This document shows positions 37,129 through 45,030 of a stretch of 64,000 nucleotides of DNA, piece by piece; positions within the stretch are counted from its first letter, which is position 1; each line of letters opens with the position of its first letter. Both the position numbers and the translations under genes were made by a program. The DNA is from Pseudomonadota bacterium. Its GTDB lineage: Bacteria > Pseudomonadota > Gammaproteobacteria > Xanthomonadales > Xanthomonadaceae. The DNA lies in the NCBI GenBank assembly GCA_023419315.1, contig JAEZYE010000050.1, forward strand, positions 6,380 to 70,379, in the 5' to 3' direction. The notes beneath the pieces were generated by a model. It worked only from the letters and a program-made list of their open reading frames with translations, did no database searches and was not told the DNA's origin.

Positions 37129-37908
37129 ATGTCTTCTGCTTTTGGCACCGAAACGGTGCTGGACGTCCGTCACTGGACCGACGCCTATTTCAGCTTCACC
37201 ACCACGCGCGATGACGGTTTCCGTTTCGACAATGGCCAGTTCGTGATGATCGGGCTGGAAGTCGACGGCAAGCCGCTGCTGCGTGCGTATTCAATCGCCA
37301 GCGCGAACTGGGAAGAGCAGCTCGAGTTCTTCAGCATCAAGGTGCCGAACGGCCCGCTGACCTCGCGCCTGAAGGACATCCAGCCCGGCGACAAGATCCT
37401 GATTGGGCGCAAGCCGACCGGCACGCTGCTGATCAGCGATCTGCACAAAGGCCGCAACCTCTATCTGCTTGGCACCGGCACCGGCCTGGCGCCGTGGCTC
37501 TCGGTCATCAAGGATCCGGAAACCTACGAGCGCTTCGACCGGGTCATCCTCACCCACGGCGTACGCTGCGTGGGTGATCTGGCCTATCGCGACTACTTCG
37601 AGAAGGAACTGCCGCGGCACGAGTTCCTCGGCGACGTCATCCGCGAAAAGCTGCTGTATTACCCCGCGGTCAGCCGCGAGGATTTCCCGAATCGTGGACG
37701 CCTGACGGACTTGATGGCCAGTGGCGAAATGATGACCACGCTGGGCATCGAACCTCTGGACGCCGAACACGATCGCGCGATGATCTGCGGCAGCCCGCAG
37801 ATGCTCGCCGACTTCCGCACCCTGCTCGACAGCCGCGGCTTCACCGCCGCCCCGCGCATCGGAACGCCCGGGCAATACGTTTTCGAACGCGCCTTCGTCG
37901 AGAAATAA
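37129..37908 (+). CDS. fpr: Ferredoxin--NADP reductase
   Basis: FAD enzyme that moves electrons between NADPH and ferredoxin or flavodoxin. The ATG at 37129 (MSSAFGTETVLDVRHW) gives 259 residues, the usual bacterial Fpr length; upstream in-frame starts extend into the terminator region and are unlikely. Seen: FAD-binding RAYSIASANWEEQLEFFSIKV, of which RAYSIAS is the signature, NADP-binding LLGTGTGLAPWLSVI, the ICGSPQML motif and a C-terminal VFERAFVEK matching subclass-IA enzymes ending in an aromatic-poor Glu-Lys tail. It stands alone after the rluB terminator. Confidence 0.95.
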   Translation: MSSAFGTETVLDVRHWTDAYFSFTTTRDDGFRFDNGQFVMIGLEVDGKPLLRAYSIASANWEEQLEFFSIKVPNGPLTSRLKDIQPGDKILIGRKPTGTLLISDLHKGRNLYLLGTGTGLAPWLSVIKDPETYERFDRVILTHGVRCVGDLAYRDYFEKELPRHEFLGDVIREKLLYYPAVSREDFPNRGRLTDLMASGEMMTTLGIEPLDAEHDRAMICGSPQMLADFRTLLDSRGFTAAPRIGTPGQYVFERAFVEK

Positions 37909-37932
37909 GCAGTTACGCCGCGCGCGAATGCG

Positions 37933-38331
37933 TCAGCGTTCGCCGTAGCGCAACCAGGTCACGGCACTGCGTTCGTTGTCGAAGACCTGTCCACGGAATC
38001 CGTGTTCGTTGGCGAGGATGCTCGCCAGTTCCACCTGCGGGATCTGCTCCAGGTGTTTTTCGACGTAGGCCACGCGGACCTGCTCCATGCCTTCGCCATG
38101 CATCGCCTGCACGAACTGCAGCAGTTCGTCCGGCGTGGGCGGCAGGCCCTCCATGTCGTCAATGACCAGCACGCCCTCGGCGCCGCTGCTCCTCACCTCG
38201 GCCGCGATCGCGCGCCAGTAGGCGAGCGTGGTCTCCAGAGTGCCGTTGATGCCGCACACCTGCGCCTTCAGACCGTAATCCGTCGCAGTGAAGGCAATGC
38301 GGAACGGCGGCGCTGTGGAACCGTCGCACAT
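37933..38331 (-). CDS. Small protein of STAS/SpoIIAA-like size, unknown function
   Basis: Not recognised with certainty. From the ATG at 38331 (MCDGSTAPPFRIAFTATD) it has 132 residues, soluble, with alternating strands and helices and a GVLVIDDMEGLPPTPDELLQFV centre that looks like the strand-helix core of STAS/SpoIIAA-like folds. The C-terminal part (VELASILANEHGFRGQVFDNERSAVTWLRYG) resembles the end of such proteins, where an acidic loop precedes an amphipathic helix. It begins two bases after the gpx stop, so it is coupled to glutathione peroxidase. A regulatory or stress role is only a guess. Confidence 0.75.
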   Translation of the reverse strand: MCDGSTAPPFRIAFTATDYGLKAQVCGINGTLETTLAYWRAIAAEVRSSGAEGVLVIDDMEGLPPTPDELLQFVQAMHGEGMEQVRVAYVEKHLEQIPQVELASILANEHGFRGQVFDNERSAVTWLRYGER

Positions 38332-38333
38332 GT

Positions 38334-38816
38334 TCAGGCCAGCGCGGCTTCGATGTCTTTGCGCAGCGATTCCGGCTTGTCGGTCGGCGCATAGCGGTCG
38401 ATGACACGGCCATCGCGGCCCACCAAAAACTTGCTGAAGTTCCATTTGATCGCCGAGAGCCCGAGCAGCCCGCTCTTTTCCTTTTTCAGCCACTGCCACA
38501 GCGGATGCGCCTGATCGCCGTTGACGTCGATTTTCGCGAACAGCGGAAAGCCCACGTCGTAGTTGAGCGAGCAGAAGTTGCGGATTTCCGCTTCACCACC
38601 CGGCTCCTGATGGCCGAACTGATCGCAGGGAAAGCCGAGCACGACCAGGCCGCGATCGCGGTATTCGCGCCACAGCGCTTCCAGGCCGGTGTACTGCGGC
38701 GTGAAGCCGCACTTGGACGCCACGTTGACGATGAGCAGCACCTTGCCGCGGAACTCCCCCAGTGAACGTGTCTGGCCATCGATGTCGGTGGCGGAAAAGT
38801 CGTAGGCGGTCGTCAT
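38334..38816 (-). CDS. Glutathione peroxidase (Cys type)
   Basis: Thiol peroxidase of the GPx family reducing peroxides with glutathione or thioredoxin. It has 160 residues and no signal peptide, so it is cytoplasmic. Seen: the peroxidatic cysteine in NVASKCGFTPQY (Cys36), LGFPCDQFGHQEPG with the catalytic-triad glutamine and a probable resolving cysteine, and the tryptophan in KWNFSKFLVGRDG. These are the BtuE/Gpx hallmarks. The small downstream gene starts two bases after its stop. The upstream gap of 235 bases faces the divergent M3 peptidase gene. Confidence 0.95.
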   Translation of the reverse strand: MTTAYDFSATDIDGQTRSLGEFRGKVLLIVNVASKCGFTPQYTGLEALWREYRDRGLVVLGFPCDQFGHQEPGGEAEIRNFCSLNYDVGFPLFAKIDVNGDQAHPLWQWLKKEKSGLLGLSAIKWNFSKFLVGRDGRVIDRYAPTDKPESLRKDIEAALA

Positions 38817-39051
38817 GGGCGGCTCCGGCGGGGTGCGTCATGGTAACCCGCATGGTTGCGCTAACACGATGACGCGGATCAACGCGAAAAAGCGGCGGCC
38901 AGCGCAGCCTCGCGCGTCGCAACACGTGCGCCGGACCGATGTTCCACTGCCAGCACATCCCATCCGGGCCGTCGCATGCCTTTCGTCACGCGCCACCCGG
39001 TCAGACCTTGGGTTAGCCTGCCCGGAGCCCTATCTGGAAGGATGCTGCACC

Positions 39052-41217
39052 GTGACCACCCGCCTCGCCCTCGCGCTCGCCGCGACCCTTGGAATCGCCA
39101 TGCCCGCCTACAGCCAGGCCGCCTCGCCGGCCACCACCGAAGCCGCCAAGGCCAGCAATCCCTTCTTCACCGACAGCCCGCTGCCGCTGCACTACCCGCA
39201 ATTCGACAAGATCAAGGACAGCGACTTCGCCCCCGCCTTTGACGCCGGCATGGCCGCGCAGTTGAAGGAAATCGCCGCCATCGCCGACAACAGCGCAGCA
39301 CCAACGTTCGACAACACCATCCTGGCGATGGAAAAGAGCGGACGCACGCTGGACCGTGCGCAGACCGTCTTCTACAACCTGGTCGGCACCGATACCAACG
39401 ACACCCGCGAGAAGCTGCAGGCCGACTACTCCGGCAAGTTCGCCGCGCACCGCGATGCGATCTACCTCAACGGCAAGCTGTTCGCGCGCATCCAGAAGCT
39501 GTACGACCAGCGCGCCGGCCTCGGACTGGATGCCGAAGGCGTTCGCTTGATCGAGAAGTACCACACCGATTTCGTCCGCGCCGGCGCCAAGCTGTCCGAT
39601 GCCGACAAGGCCACGCTGAAAGACATGAATGCGCAGCTGGCCGCGCTCGGCACGCAGTTCAGCCAGAACGTGCTGGCGGAAGTGAACGCCTCCGCCGTGA
39701 TCGTCGATGACGTGAAGGAACTCGACGGCCTGACCGATCAGCAGATCGCCACGGCCGCAGCCGCGGCGAAGTCGCGCGGCCACGAAGGCAAGTACGTGCT
39801 GACGCTGCTCAACACCACCGGCCAGCCGCCGGAATCGCAACTCACCCACCGCCCGCTGCGCCAGCGACTGCATGAAGCATCCGTCGCGCGCGGCAGCCGC
39901 GGCGGCCAGTACGACAACCGCGAACTGATCGCGAAGATCATGACGCTGCGCGCCAATCGCGCGAAGCTGCTCGGCTATCCGGACCACGCCACCTACGTGC
40001 TGGAAGACGAAACCGCCAAGACGCCGCAGGCGGTCAACGCGATGCTCGGCAAGCTTGCGCCGGCCGCGGTCGCCAACGCCAAGCGCGAGGCGGCTGATCT
40101 GCAGGCCATGATCGATCAGGAACAGAAGGCCAAGGGCCAGCCGACGTTCACGCTGGAACCGTGGGACTGGGCGTTCTACACCGAGAAGGTGCGCACGGCG
40201 AAGTACAACTTCGACGAATCGCAACTCAAGCCGTATTTCGAACTGACCAATGTGCTGGAAAACGGCGTGTTCTACGCCGCCAACCAGTTGTACGGCCTGA
40301 CGTTCAAGAAGCGCACCGACCTGCCGCTGTACCACGCCGACACCGCCGTCTACGACGTCTACAACGCCGACGGCACGCAGCTGGCGATCTTCATCGCCGA
40401 CATGTACGCGCGCGATTCCAAGCGCGGTGGCGCGTGGATGAACTCGTACGTGTCGCAGTCGGCGATGACCGGCTTCAAGCCCGTCGTCGCCAACCATCTC
40501 AACATCCCCAAGCCACCGGCCGGCGAACCGACCCTGCTGACCTGGGATGAAGTGACAACCGCCTTCCACGAGTTCGGCCATGCGTTGCACGGCATGTTCT
40601 CGAACGTGAAGTATCCGTACTTCACCGGCACCAGCGTACCGCGCGACTTCGTCGAATACCCCTCGCAGGTCAACGAGATGTGGGCCGACTGGCCGTCGGT
40701 GCTGAAGAACTACGCCAAGCACTACAAGACGGGCGAGCCGATGCCGCAGGCGCTGCTCGACAAGGTCATCGCCGCGTCCAAGTTCAACCAGGGCTTCGCG
40801 ACGACCGAGTATCTGGGCGCCGCCATGCTCGATCAGCGCTGGCACCAGATCGATGCCGGCAAGGTGCCGGCCGCGGCCGACGTGATGAAGTTCGAGGCCA
40901 ATGCACTCGCCGCCGACGGCATCGACTTCAAGCCGGTTCCGCCGCGCTATCGCACGCCGTACTTCAGCCACATCATGGGCGGCTACTCGGCCGGCTACTA
41001 CGCCTACATCTGGTCGGAAGTGCTGGATGCGAACAGCCAGAAGTGGTTCGAGGAACACGGCGGCCTGACGCGCGAGAACGGCGACCACTTCCGCAAGGCC
41101 CTGCTTTCGCGCGGCGGCAGCGAGGACGCGATGAAGCTGTTCCAGGATTTCGCCGGCCACGAACCGAAGATCGAACCCCTGCTCGAGAAGCGCGGACTCA
41201 CCGCGCCCGCCAAGTAA
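39052..41217 (+). CDS. dcp: Exported M3 family oligopeptidase (peptidyl-dipeptidase Dcp type)
   Basis: Zinc metallopeptidase that trims oligopeptides. I take the GTG at 39052 (VTTRLALALAATLG), which has a GGAAGGA ribosome site nine bases before it and opens a signal peptide cut near YSQA, giving 721 residues. In-frame starts further upstream would bury the signal peptide. Seen: the zinc site HEFGH (His506, Glu507, His510) and the downstream EYPSQVNEMWADW with the third ligand, plus PRYRTPYFSHIMGGYSAGYYAYIWSE, the family's substrate-binding C-terminal signature. Export means it works in the periplasm; E. coli Dcp is also reported there by some, whereas OpdA is cytosolic. A strong terminator follows. 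Confidence 0.94.
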   Translation: MTTRLALALAATLGIAMPAYSQAASPATTEAAKASNPFFTDSPLPLHYPQFDKIKDSDFAPAFDAGMAAQLKEIAAIADNSAAPTFDNTILAMEKSGRTLDRAQTVFYNLVGTDTNDTREKLQADYSGKFAAHRDAIYLNGKLFARIQKLYDQRAGLGLDAEGVRLIEKYHTDFVRAGAKLSDADKATLKDMNAQLAALGTQFSQNVLAEVNASAVIVDDVKELDGLTDQQIATAAAAAKSRGHEGKYVLTLLNTTGQPPESQLTHRPLRQRLHEASVARGSRGGQYDNRELIAKIMTLRANRAKLLGYPDHATYVLEDETAKTPQAVNAMLGKLAPAAVANAKREAADLQAMIDQEQKAKGQPTFTLEPWDWAFYTEKVRTAKYNFDESQLKPYFELTNVLENGVFYAANQLYGLTFKKRTDLPLYHADTAVYDVYNADGTQLAIFIADMYARDSKRGGAWMNSYVSQSAMTGFKPVVANHLNIPKPPAGEPTLLTWDEVTTAFHEFGHALHGMFSNVKYPYFTGTSVPRDFVEYPSQVNEMWADWPSVLKNYAKHYKTGEPMPQALLDKVIAASKFNQGFATTEYLGAAMLDQRWHQIDAGKVPAAADVMKFEANALAADGIDFKPVPPRYRTPYFSHIMGGYSAGYYAYIWSEVLDANSQKWFEEHGGLTRENGDHFRKALLSRGGSEDAMKLFQDFAGHEPKIEPLLEKRGLTAPAK

Positions 41218-41245
41218 TCACCGCATCCTCGTCGCGGTCATCCAT

Positions 41246-41272
41246 GCGCCACCTTCGGGTGGCGCTTTTTTT
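41246..41272 (+). terminator. Intrinsic terminator after the M3 peptidase gene
   Basis: GCGCCACC-TTCG-GGTGGCGC, a perfect 8-bp stem with a TTCG loop, followed by seven T. It also sits at the end of the convergent cfa gene. Confidence 0.92.
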
Positions 41273-41294
41273 GCGCGGACGCACCGGCCTGACC

Positions 41295-42407
41295 TCACCG
41301 CGGCGCGACATACCCGCCCGGCACGCCGCGCGGCGACAGCACCAGCTGCCACAACTGCGAACGCCGGCAGCGGAAGCTCGCCATCGAAGCGGCCAGGTAA
41401 TACCGCCACATCCGACGGAAGCGTTCGTCGTAGCGCGCGTCCAGCCGGTGCCATGCCTGTTCGATGTTGTCCCGCCACGCCTGCAGGGTGCGGTCGTAGT
41501 CCGCCCCGAACACGTGCCAGTCCTCCAGCACGAACAGTCCCTCGCTCGCACGCGTGATCTGCGCCGCGGACGGCAGCATCGAGTTCGGGAAGATGTAACG
41601 GGCGATCCACGGATCAGTCCCGTGCACGGAACGATTGCGACCGATCGTATGCAGCAGGAACACGCCATCCAGAGGCAGCACGCGACGGGCGACCTCGAAG
41701 TAGGTCCGGTAGTTGTGGACGCCGACATGTTCGAACATGCCGAGCGAGAACGCCGCGTCGAAAGGCTCGTCCAGATCGCGGTAGTCCTGCAGGCGGATCT
41801 CGATCGGCAGCCCCTCGCACAATGCGTGTGCGTACGTCGCCTGCTCGTGCGAGATGGTGATGCCGACACCCTGGACGCCGTAGCGCTCGGCCGCGAATTT
41901 CAGCGCTTCGCCCCAACCGCACCCGATGTCGAGCACGCGCATGCCCGGTTGCAGCCGGAGCTTGCGACAGACCAGATCGAGCTTGTGTTCCTGCGCCTGA
42001 TCCAGATCCGCCGCGTTCGGCCAGTAAGCGCAGCTGTACACCAGGCGTCGACCGAGCATCGCGCGGTACAGGTCGTTTCCGAGGTCGTAATGCCGCCGCC
42101 CGACTTCACCGCTGCGGTGGCGCGTCTGACGATTGGTCACGCGCGCGAGCAGCGCATCGAGCATGTCCCTCGCACCCCGCACCCGTTCGTCGAGCCGGGC
42201 GGCGAGCGCACGGAAGAGAAAGCCATCCAGCGATGCGACATCCCAATCGCCATCCATGTAACTCTCACCCAGGCCGAGCGAGCCTTCGGCCAGCACCCGC
42301 TGCGCCCAGCGCGGGTGCCTGATCTGCGGATCCCACGGGCGATCTCCGCCGGGCCGCACATCCGCTTCGGCCAACAGTCGTTCGACTCGTTGCGCGAAGC
42401 GGTTCAT
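41295..42407 (-). CDS. cfa: Cyclopropane-fatty-acyl-phospholipid synthase
   Basis: SAM-dependent enzyme that adds a methylene bridge across double bonds of membrane phospholipid acyl chains. It has 370 residues. Seen: LGESYMDGDWDVASLDGFL near the N-terminus, VGRRHYDLGNDLYRAML, of which HYDLGNDLY is the family signature, YSCAYW, the SAM-binding VLDIGCGWGEALKFAAERYG (about 162-181), VGITISHEQ, and the SLGMFEHVGVHNYRTYF stretch. The C-terminal FGADYDRTLQAWRDNI fits too. It starts eight bases after the stop of the DUF3298 lipoprotein gene, so they are probably cotranscribed. Family membership is clear; activity on membrane lipids is inferred. Confidence 0.96.
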   Translation of the reverse strand: MNRFAQRVERLLAEADVRPGGDRPWDPQIRHPRWAQRVLAEGSLGLGESYMDGDWDVASLDGFLFRALAARLDERVRGARDMLDALLARVTNRQTRHRSGEVGRRHYDLGNDLYRAMLGRRLVYSCAYWPNAADLDQAQEHKLDLVCRKLRLQPGMRVLDIGCGWGEALKFAAERYGVQGVGITISHEQATYAHALCEGLPIEIRLQDYRDLDEPFDAAFSLGMFEHVGVHNYRTYFEVARRVLPLDGVFLLHTIGRNRSVHGTDPWIARYIFPNSMLPSAAQITRASEGLFVLEDWHVFGADYDRTLQAWRDNIEQAWHRLDARYDERFRRMWRYYLAASMASFRCRRSQLWQLVLSPRGVPGGYVAPR

Positions 42408-42415
42408 CGCATGGC

Positions 42416-43243
42416 CTATCCGGCGAACAGCGCCGCGTATGCGGGGGTGATATGCGGCCGCAGCACGGCGGCGGGCACATCCACCGTCTGCGTGCCGTCG
42501 GAATACGGTCCTACCTGATACGGCGGAAACACGAAGCGCAGCGCGCTGATGTGACCGGTCGCATCCAGCACCGGCACGAACCGCGCGAAATTCTCCGGCT
42601 TGGCGGCCGTGCCGGCTTCGATCATGCGGGCAGCACTTTTCAGTACGCGCGCACGTTCATCGCCTTCCAGTTCATCGGCATCGGCACGCAGGGACACCCC
42701 GGTCATCAGCTGTTCGTTGATGAAGTCGCTGAGGCTCTGCCAGCCGCCCTGATCGGCAATCAGATCTTCGATGCGGAGCATGCGCTCCTGCTGCGGTTGC
42801 CACACGAAGCGTTCGATCAGGGGCTGGCCGTGCGCGCCGCCGGGGTACAGGCTGCCGTCCGCGCTCACCACGACCCATTGCGGCGTGTCCACGGTCTTCT
42901 CGAAACCCAGTGAGAGTTCATAGGGCGCGGTGGGCTTGTCGTTGCCGAGGCCATCCACGGCTTCCATCAGTTGTCCGCGCGCCGAGGCCACGTAATCGGA
43001 GAGCGCTTTGGCCAATCCAGGATGGCGATCGATTCCGGGTGGATAGCTGATGCCGATCACATAGCGGGCGTCGCTTTCGATCACGTCCTTCAACTCGATC
43101 GGTGCGGGCGTCGCGGGTGCTTCCGCCGGTGTTTCTGCGACGGCCGGTTCCGGGGCGCGCGCAGGCGCTTCGGCATCGCGTTGGCAGGCCGCCAGCGCCG
43201 CCGCAATGAATGTGATCAACAGCAATCGGAAAACCGGATTCAC
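42416..43243 (-). CDS. DUF3298 (RsiV-like) lipoprotein
   Basis: Exported lipoprotein of unknown role, 275 residues. The signal sequence MNPVFRLLLITFIAAALAAC ends in lipobox LAAC (Cys20), followed by an Ala/Pro/Glu-rich linker to about 50. The globular part carries a DUF4163/DUF3298 pattern: YVIGISYPPGIDRHPGLAKAL, VVVSADGSLYPGGAHGQP, of which GGAHG is typical, then LIERFVWQPQQERMLRIEDLI and the closing RFVFPPYQVGPYSDGTQTVDVP. The same fold forms the extracytoplasmic part of RsiV-type anti-sigma factors, but no anti-sigma domain is present here. It precedes cfa closely, which suggests an envelope role. Confidence 0.87.
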   Translation of the reverse strand: MNPVFRLLLITFIAAALAACQRDAEAPARAPEPAVAETPAEAPATPAPIELKDVIESDARYVIGISYPPGIDRHPGLAKALSDYVASARGQLMEAVDGLGNDKPTAPYELSLGFEKTVDTPQWVVVSADGSLYPGGAHGQPLIERFVWQPQQERMLRIEDLIADQGGWQSLSDFINEQLMTGVSLRADADELEGDERARVLKSAARMIEAGTAAKPENFARFVPVLDATGHISALRFVFPPYQVGPYSDGTQTVDVPAAVLRPHITPAYAALFAG

Positions 43244-43337
43244 GCCATGAACTCCTTGTCGTCTTCAAAGGCGGGCAGAGTCTAGAGACTGTTCCTTGGC
43301 TGCGCAGCGGTGGAAATCCGGATCGCGCGGCCTGTGT

Positions 43338-43613
43338 TCAGGCAAGCAGATCCGCGTATTCGGAATGCCGCTGGATGTACGTCGCGGCGTACGAACAGGC
43401 AGGCACCACGCGCCATTGCCGGCCGCGTGCGTAATCGAGTGCGGCCTTGACCAGTTGCGCCGCGATGCCGCGACCGCCGATTGCCTGCGGCACGCCGGTG
43501 TGATCGATCACCATGCGCTCGCCTTGGACGCGATACGTCAGTTCCGCCTCGTGGCCCTCGATGACGCAGAAAAAGCGCCGTCCTTCAGTGTCGTGTTGAA
43601 TTGTGATGTCCAT
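43338..43613 (-). CDS. Small GNAT-fold acetyltransferase (YjdJ/DUF4442-type, PF14542)
   Basis: Minimal N-acetyltransferase-like protein of 91 residues from the ATG at 43613 (MDITIQHDTEGRRFF); a TTG directly before it is less likely. Seen: the acetyl-CoA loop AIGGRGIAAQLVKAALDYARG at about 44-64 and the closing VVPACSYAATYIQRHSEY, a strongly conserved feature of this short GNAT subfamily in which a cysteine near the end is near-invariant. Human and bacterial homologues bind CoA, but substrates are unknown. It is a single-gene unit on the minus strand. Confidence 0.9.
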   Translation of the reverse strand: MDITIQHDTEGRRFFCVIEGHEAELTYRVQGERMVIDHTGVPQAIGGRGIAAQLVKAALDYARGRQWRVVPACSYAATYIQRHSEYADLLA

Positions 43614-43724
43614 CAATTAAAAAGTGAGAAGGGTGAATTTATTTTGCCGCAGGCGATGATGAATGCGACAGAAGGCGACGCGGTGCGTCACTCTTGGTCA
43701 CGTATCCATGCTGATGCAATGCTC

Positions 43725-43744
43725 GATTTCACGATGATTTCACG
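43725..43744 (+). repeat. Direct repeat upstream of the sigma-54 promoter
   Basis: GATTTCACG at 43725-43733 and again at 43736-43744, an 11-base period or about one helical turn, ending ten bases before the -24 element. It could be an activator site, though enhancers for sigma-54 usually stand further away. Confidence 0.4.
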
Positions 43745-43754
43745 CTCCGATAGT

Positions 43755-43769
43755 TGGCACGGATGATGC
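43755..43769 (+). promoter_or_regulatory. Sigma-54 (-24/-12) promoter
   Basis: TGGCACGGATGATGC: a perfect TGGCAC -24 box and TGC at -12, with the diagnostic GG and GC dinucleotides ten bases apart. Only one position differs from TGGCAC-N5-TTGC. The start codon of the 68-residue gene lies 39 bases after it, leaving a leader of about 28 bases. Confidence 0.72.
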
Positions 43770-43808
43770 GTACAAACGGGCAGAGACCAGTGTTGTCCGG
43801 AGCCTTCC

Positions 43809-44015
43809 ATGAATGCGATTGCCCCTCTGACCGTTACGCCCGAAGCCAATGATTCCACGCTGCTGGAAGGCCTGTTCCAGCTGACCGTCACTGGTCACAC
43901 GCAGGACTGGGAGTTCGAGCGTTTGAACAACGAGGTCTATGAGCGCCTTCTGTCCAGCTACGCGCAGGAGGAAATCGGCAGCGCACGCATCTCCAAGAGC
44001 ATGATGGCAGGCTGA
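43809..44015 (+). CDS. Small 68-residue protein behind a sigma-54 promoter, unknown function
   Basis: Not recognised. The ATG at 43809 follows a GGAG ribosome site at seven bases. The product (MNAIAPLTVTPEANDST...) is soluble and acidic in the middle, with one Trp and two Tyr, no signal peptide, no cysteines and no membrane segment. The centre (LLEGLFQLTVTGHTQDWEFERL) may form a helix pair. Support for it being real comes from the ribosome site, the sigma-54 promoter element at the right distance, the end placed before a GC-rich hairpin and independence from neighbouring genes. It is convergent with the histone H1-like gene. Sigma-54 control would suggest roles tied to pili, flagella, nitrogen or polysaccharide, but nothing in the protein shows which. 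Confidence 0.75.
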   Translation: MNAIAPLTVTPEANDSTLLEGLFQLTVTGHTQDWEFERLNNEVYERLLSSYAQEEIGSARISKSMMAG

Positions 44016-44058
44016 CTCTTCCTGCCAGCCGTCGCTTTCCCGCGGCGGACGTCCCACC

Positions 44059-44088
44059 GGAACGGCGCGCTTCCTTCCGCGCCGTTCC
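44059..44088. terminator. Hairpin between the 68-residue gene and the histone-like gene
   Basis: Perfect 11-bp stem GGAACGGCGCG/CGCGCCGTTCC with an 8-base loop, centrally placed between two convergent genes. No U tract, so probably a bidirectional end signal of moderate strength. Confidence 0.55.
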
Positions 44089-44104
44089 CGAACCGCTTTC
44101 CCGG

Positions 44105-44956
44105 CTATTCACCGCGATGATCGCGCTTTCCCTGGTTGCGACGGTCACGGACGCCGGCCGCGCCCTGGATAGCCTTCATCCGGCTTTCCGCGGCATGCAA
44201 CTCGACGTTCTTGTTGGCCGCTTCGTCCGACTGGAAGCCCGGTCGGGGCGAATTGCCGGGACTGGTTTCATCCAGCAACTGCCACGGCGCCGGTTCGCGA
44301 TCGTGCTGCTGCTTCTGCACCAGCAATTCCTGCGTTACTGCCAGCGCCTGCTCGGGCGTGATTCGCTTGCGCGCGCGTTTGCGGGCGACGGTGGATGAAT
44401 CCCTGCGCGATGCACTCGAACGATTCGCACCGCGCGGCGTGGCGTCCGGCTGGCGCCTGGTGGTTGCCCGCCCTGCCGTCGGCGTCGTCTTCTTTGCATT
44501 CGTCGCGTTGGATTGCGAGGCCATCTTCCTGCTTGCCGTCGTGCGGGAAGCAGGACCTGCCGCTGCTTTCCGGGGAGTTGCCTTGGGGGCCGCCGCCGTC
44601 TTCCTGGATGCCTTCTTTGCCACGGCCTTCCGGGCAACGGCTTTCTTCACCATCGGCTTCCGCGATGCGGCTTTCTTCGCAGTCGACTTTTTTGCAGTCG
44701 ACTTCTTTGCTGCCGCTGTCCGCTGCGTGGTTATCTTCGCGGCGCTGCTCGCAGACCGCTTCACTGTTTTCTTCGCGGCCGTTCCGGCGCCGGCTTTTTT
44801 CGCGACCGCCTTCCTGGCTGCCTTCTTCACGGTCTTGCCGGTCGCTTTCTTTGCCGCTTTTTTTGCCGCTTTCTTGCCCGTCGCCGACGTGCGGCTTGCG
44901 GCGGATTTCTTCGGGCGCGCCTTGCCGGCAGTGGACGTGCGTGCGCGTGTAGCCAT
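44105..44956 (-). CDS. Histone H1-like Lys/Ala-rich DNA-binding protein
   Basis: 283 residues. The first 210 are low complexity: many KKAAKK, KSTAKKSTAKK and AVAKKA units plus Ser/Thr/Arg, strongly basic, like the C-terminal tail of eukaryotic histone H1 and bacterial AlgP/HctB-type proteins. The remaining 70 are a more ordered, mixed segment (PEQALAVTQELLVQKQQHDREPAPWQLLDETS) that could dimerise or bind a partner. A good ribosome site (GGAGGAAG) precedes the ATG at 44956. It should bind DNA or RNA non-specifically. In pseudomonads AlgP-type proteins were tied to alginate control; here there is no such context. Repeats in the gene make length variation between strains likely. Confidence 0.87.
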   Translation of the reverse strand: MATRARTSTAGKARPKKSAASRTSATGKKAAKKAAKKATGKTVKKAARKAVAKKAGAGTAAKKTVKRSASSAAKITTQRTAAAKKSTAKKSTAKKAASRKPMVKKAVARKAVAKKASRKTAAAPKATPRKAAAGPASRTTASRKMASQSNATNAKKTTPTAGRATTRRQPDATPRGANRSSASRRDSSTVARKRARKRITPEQALAVTQELLVQKQQHDREPAPWQLLDETSPGNSPRPGFQSDEAANKNVELHAAESRMKAIQGAAGVRDRRNQGKRDHRGE

Positions 44957-45030
44957 GCTTCCTCCACGGTTTCAGGGTTCTGCCCGTGGATAGCACAGCG
45001 GATCTTCAAATCAGGTGAGCATGCGCGCGC

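Noticed and set aside
39013..41160. Minus-strand open frame of about 715 codons opposite the M3 peptidase
   Set aside because: Antisense shadow; the plus-strand gene has HEFGH, a signal peptide and a terminator.
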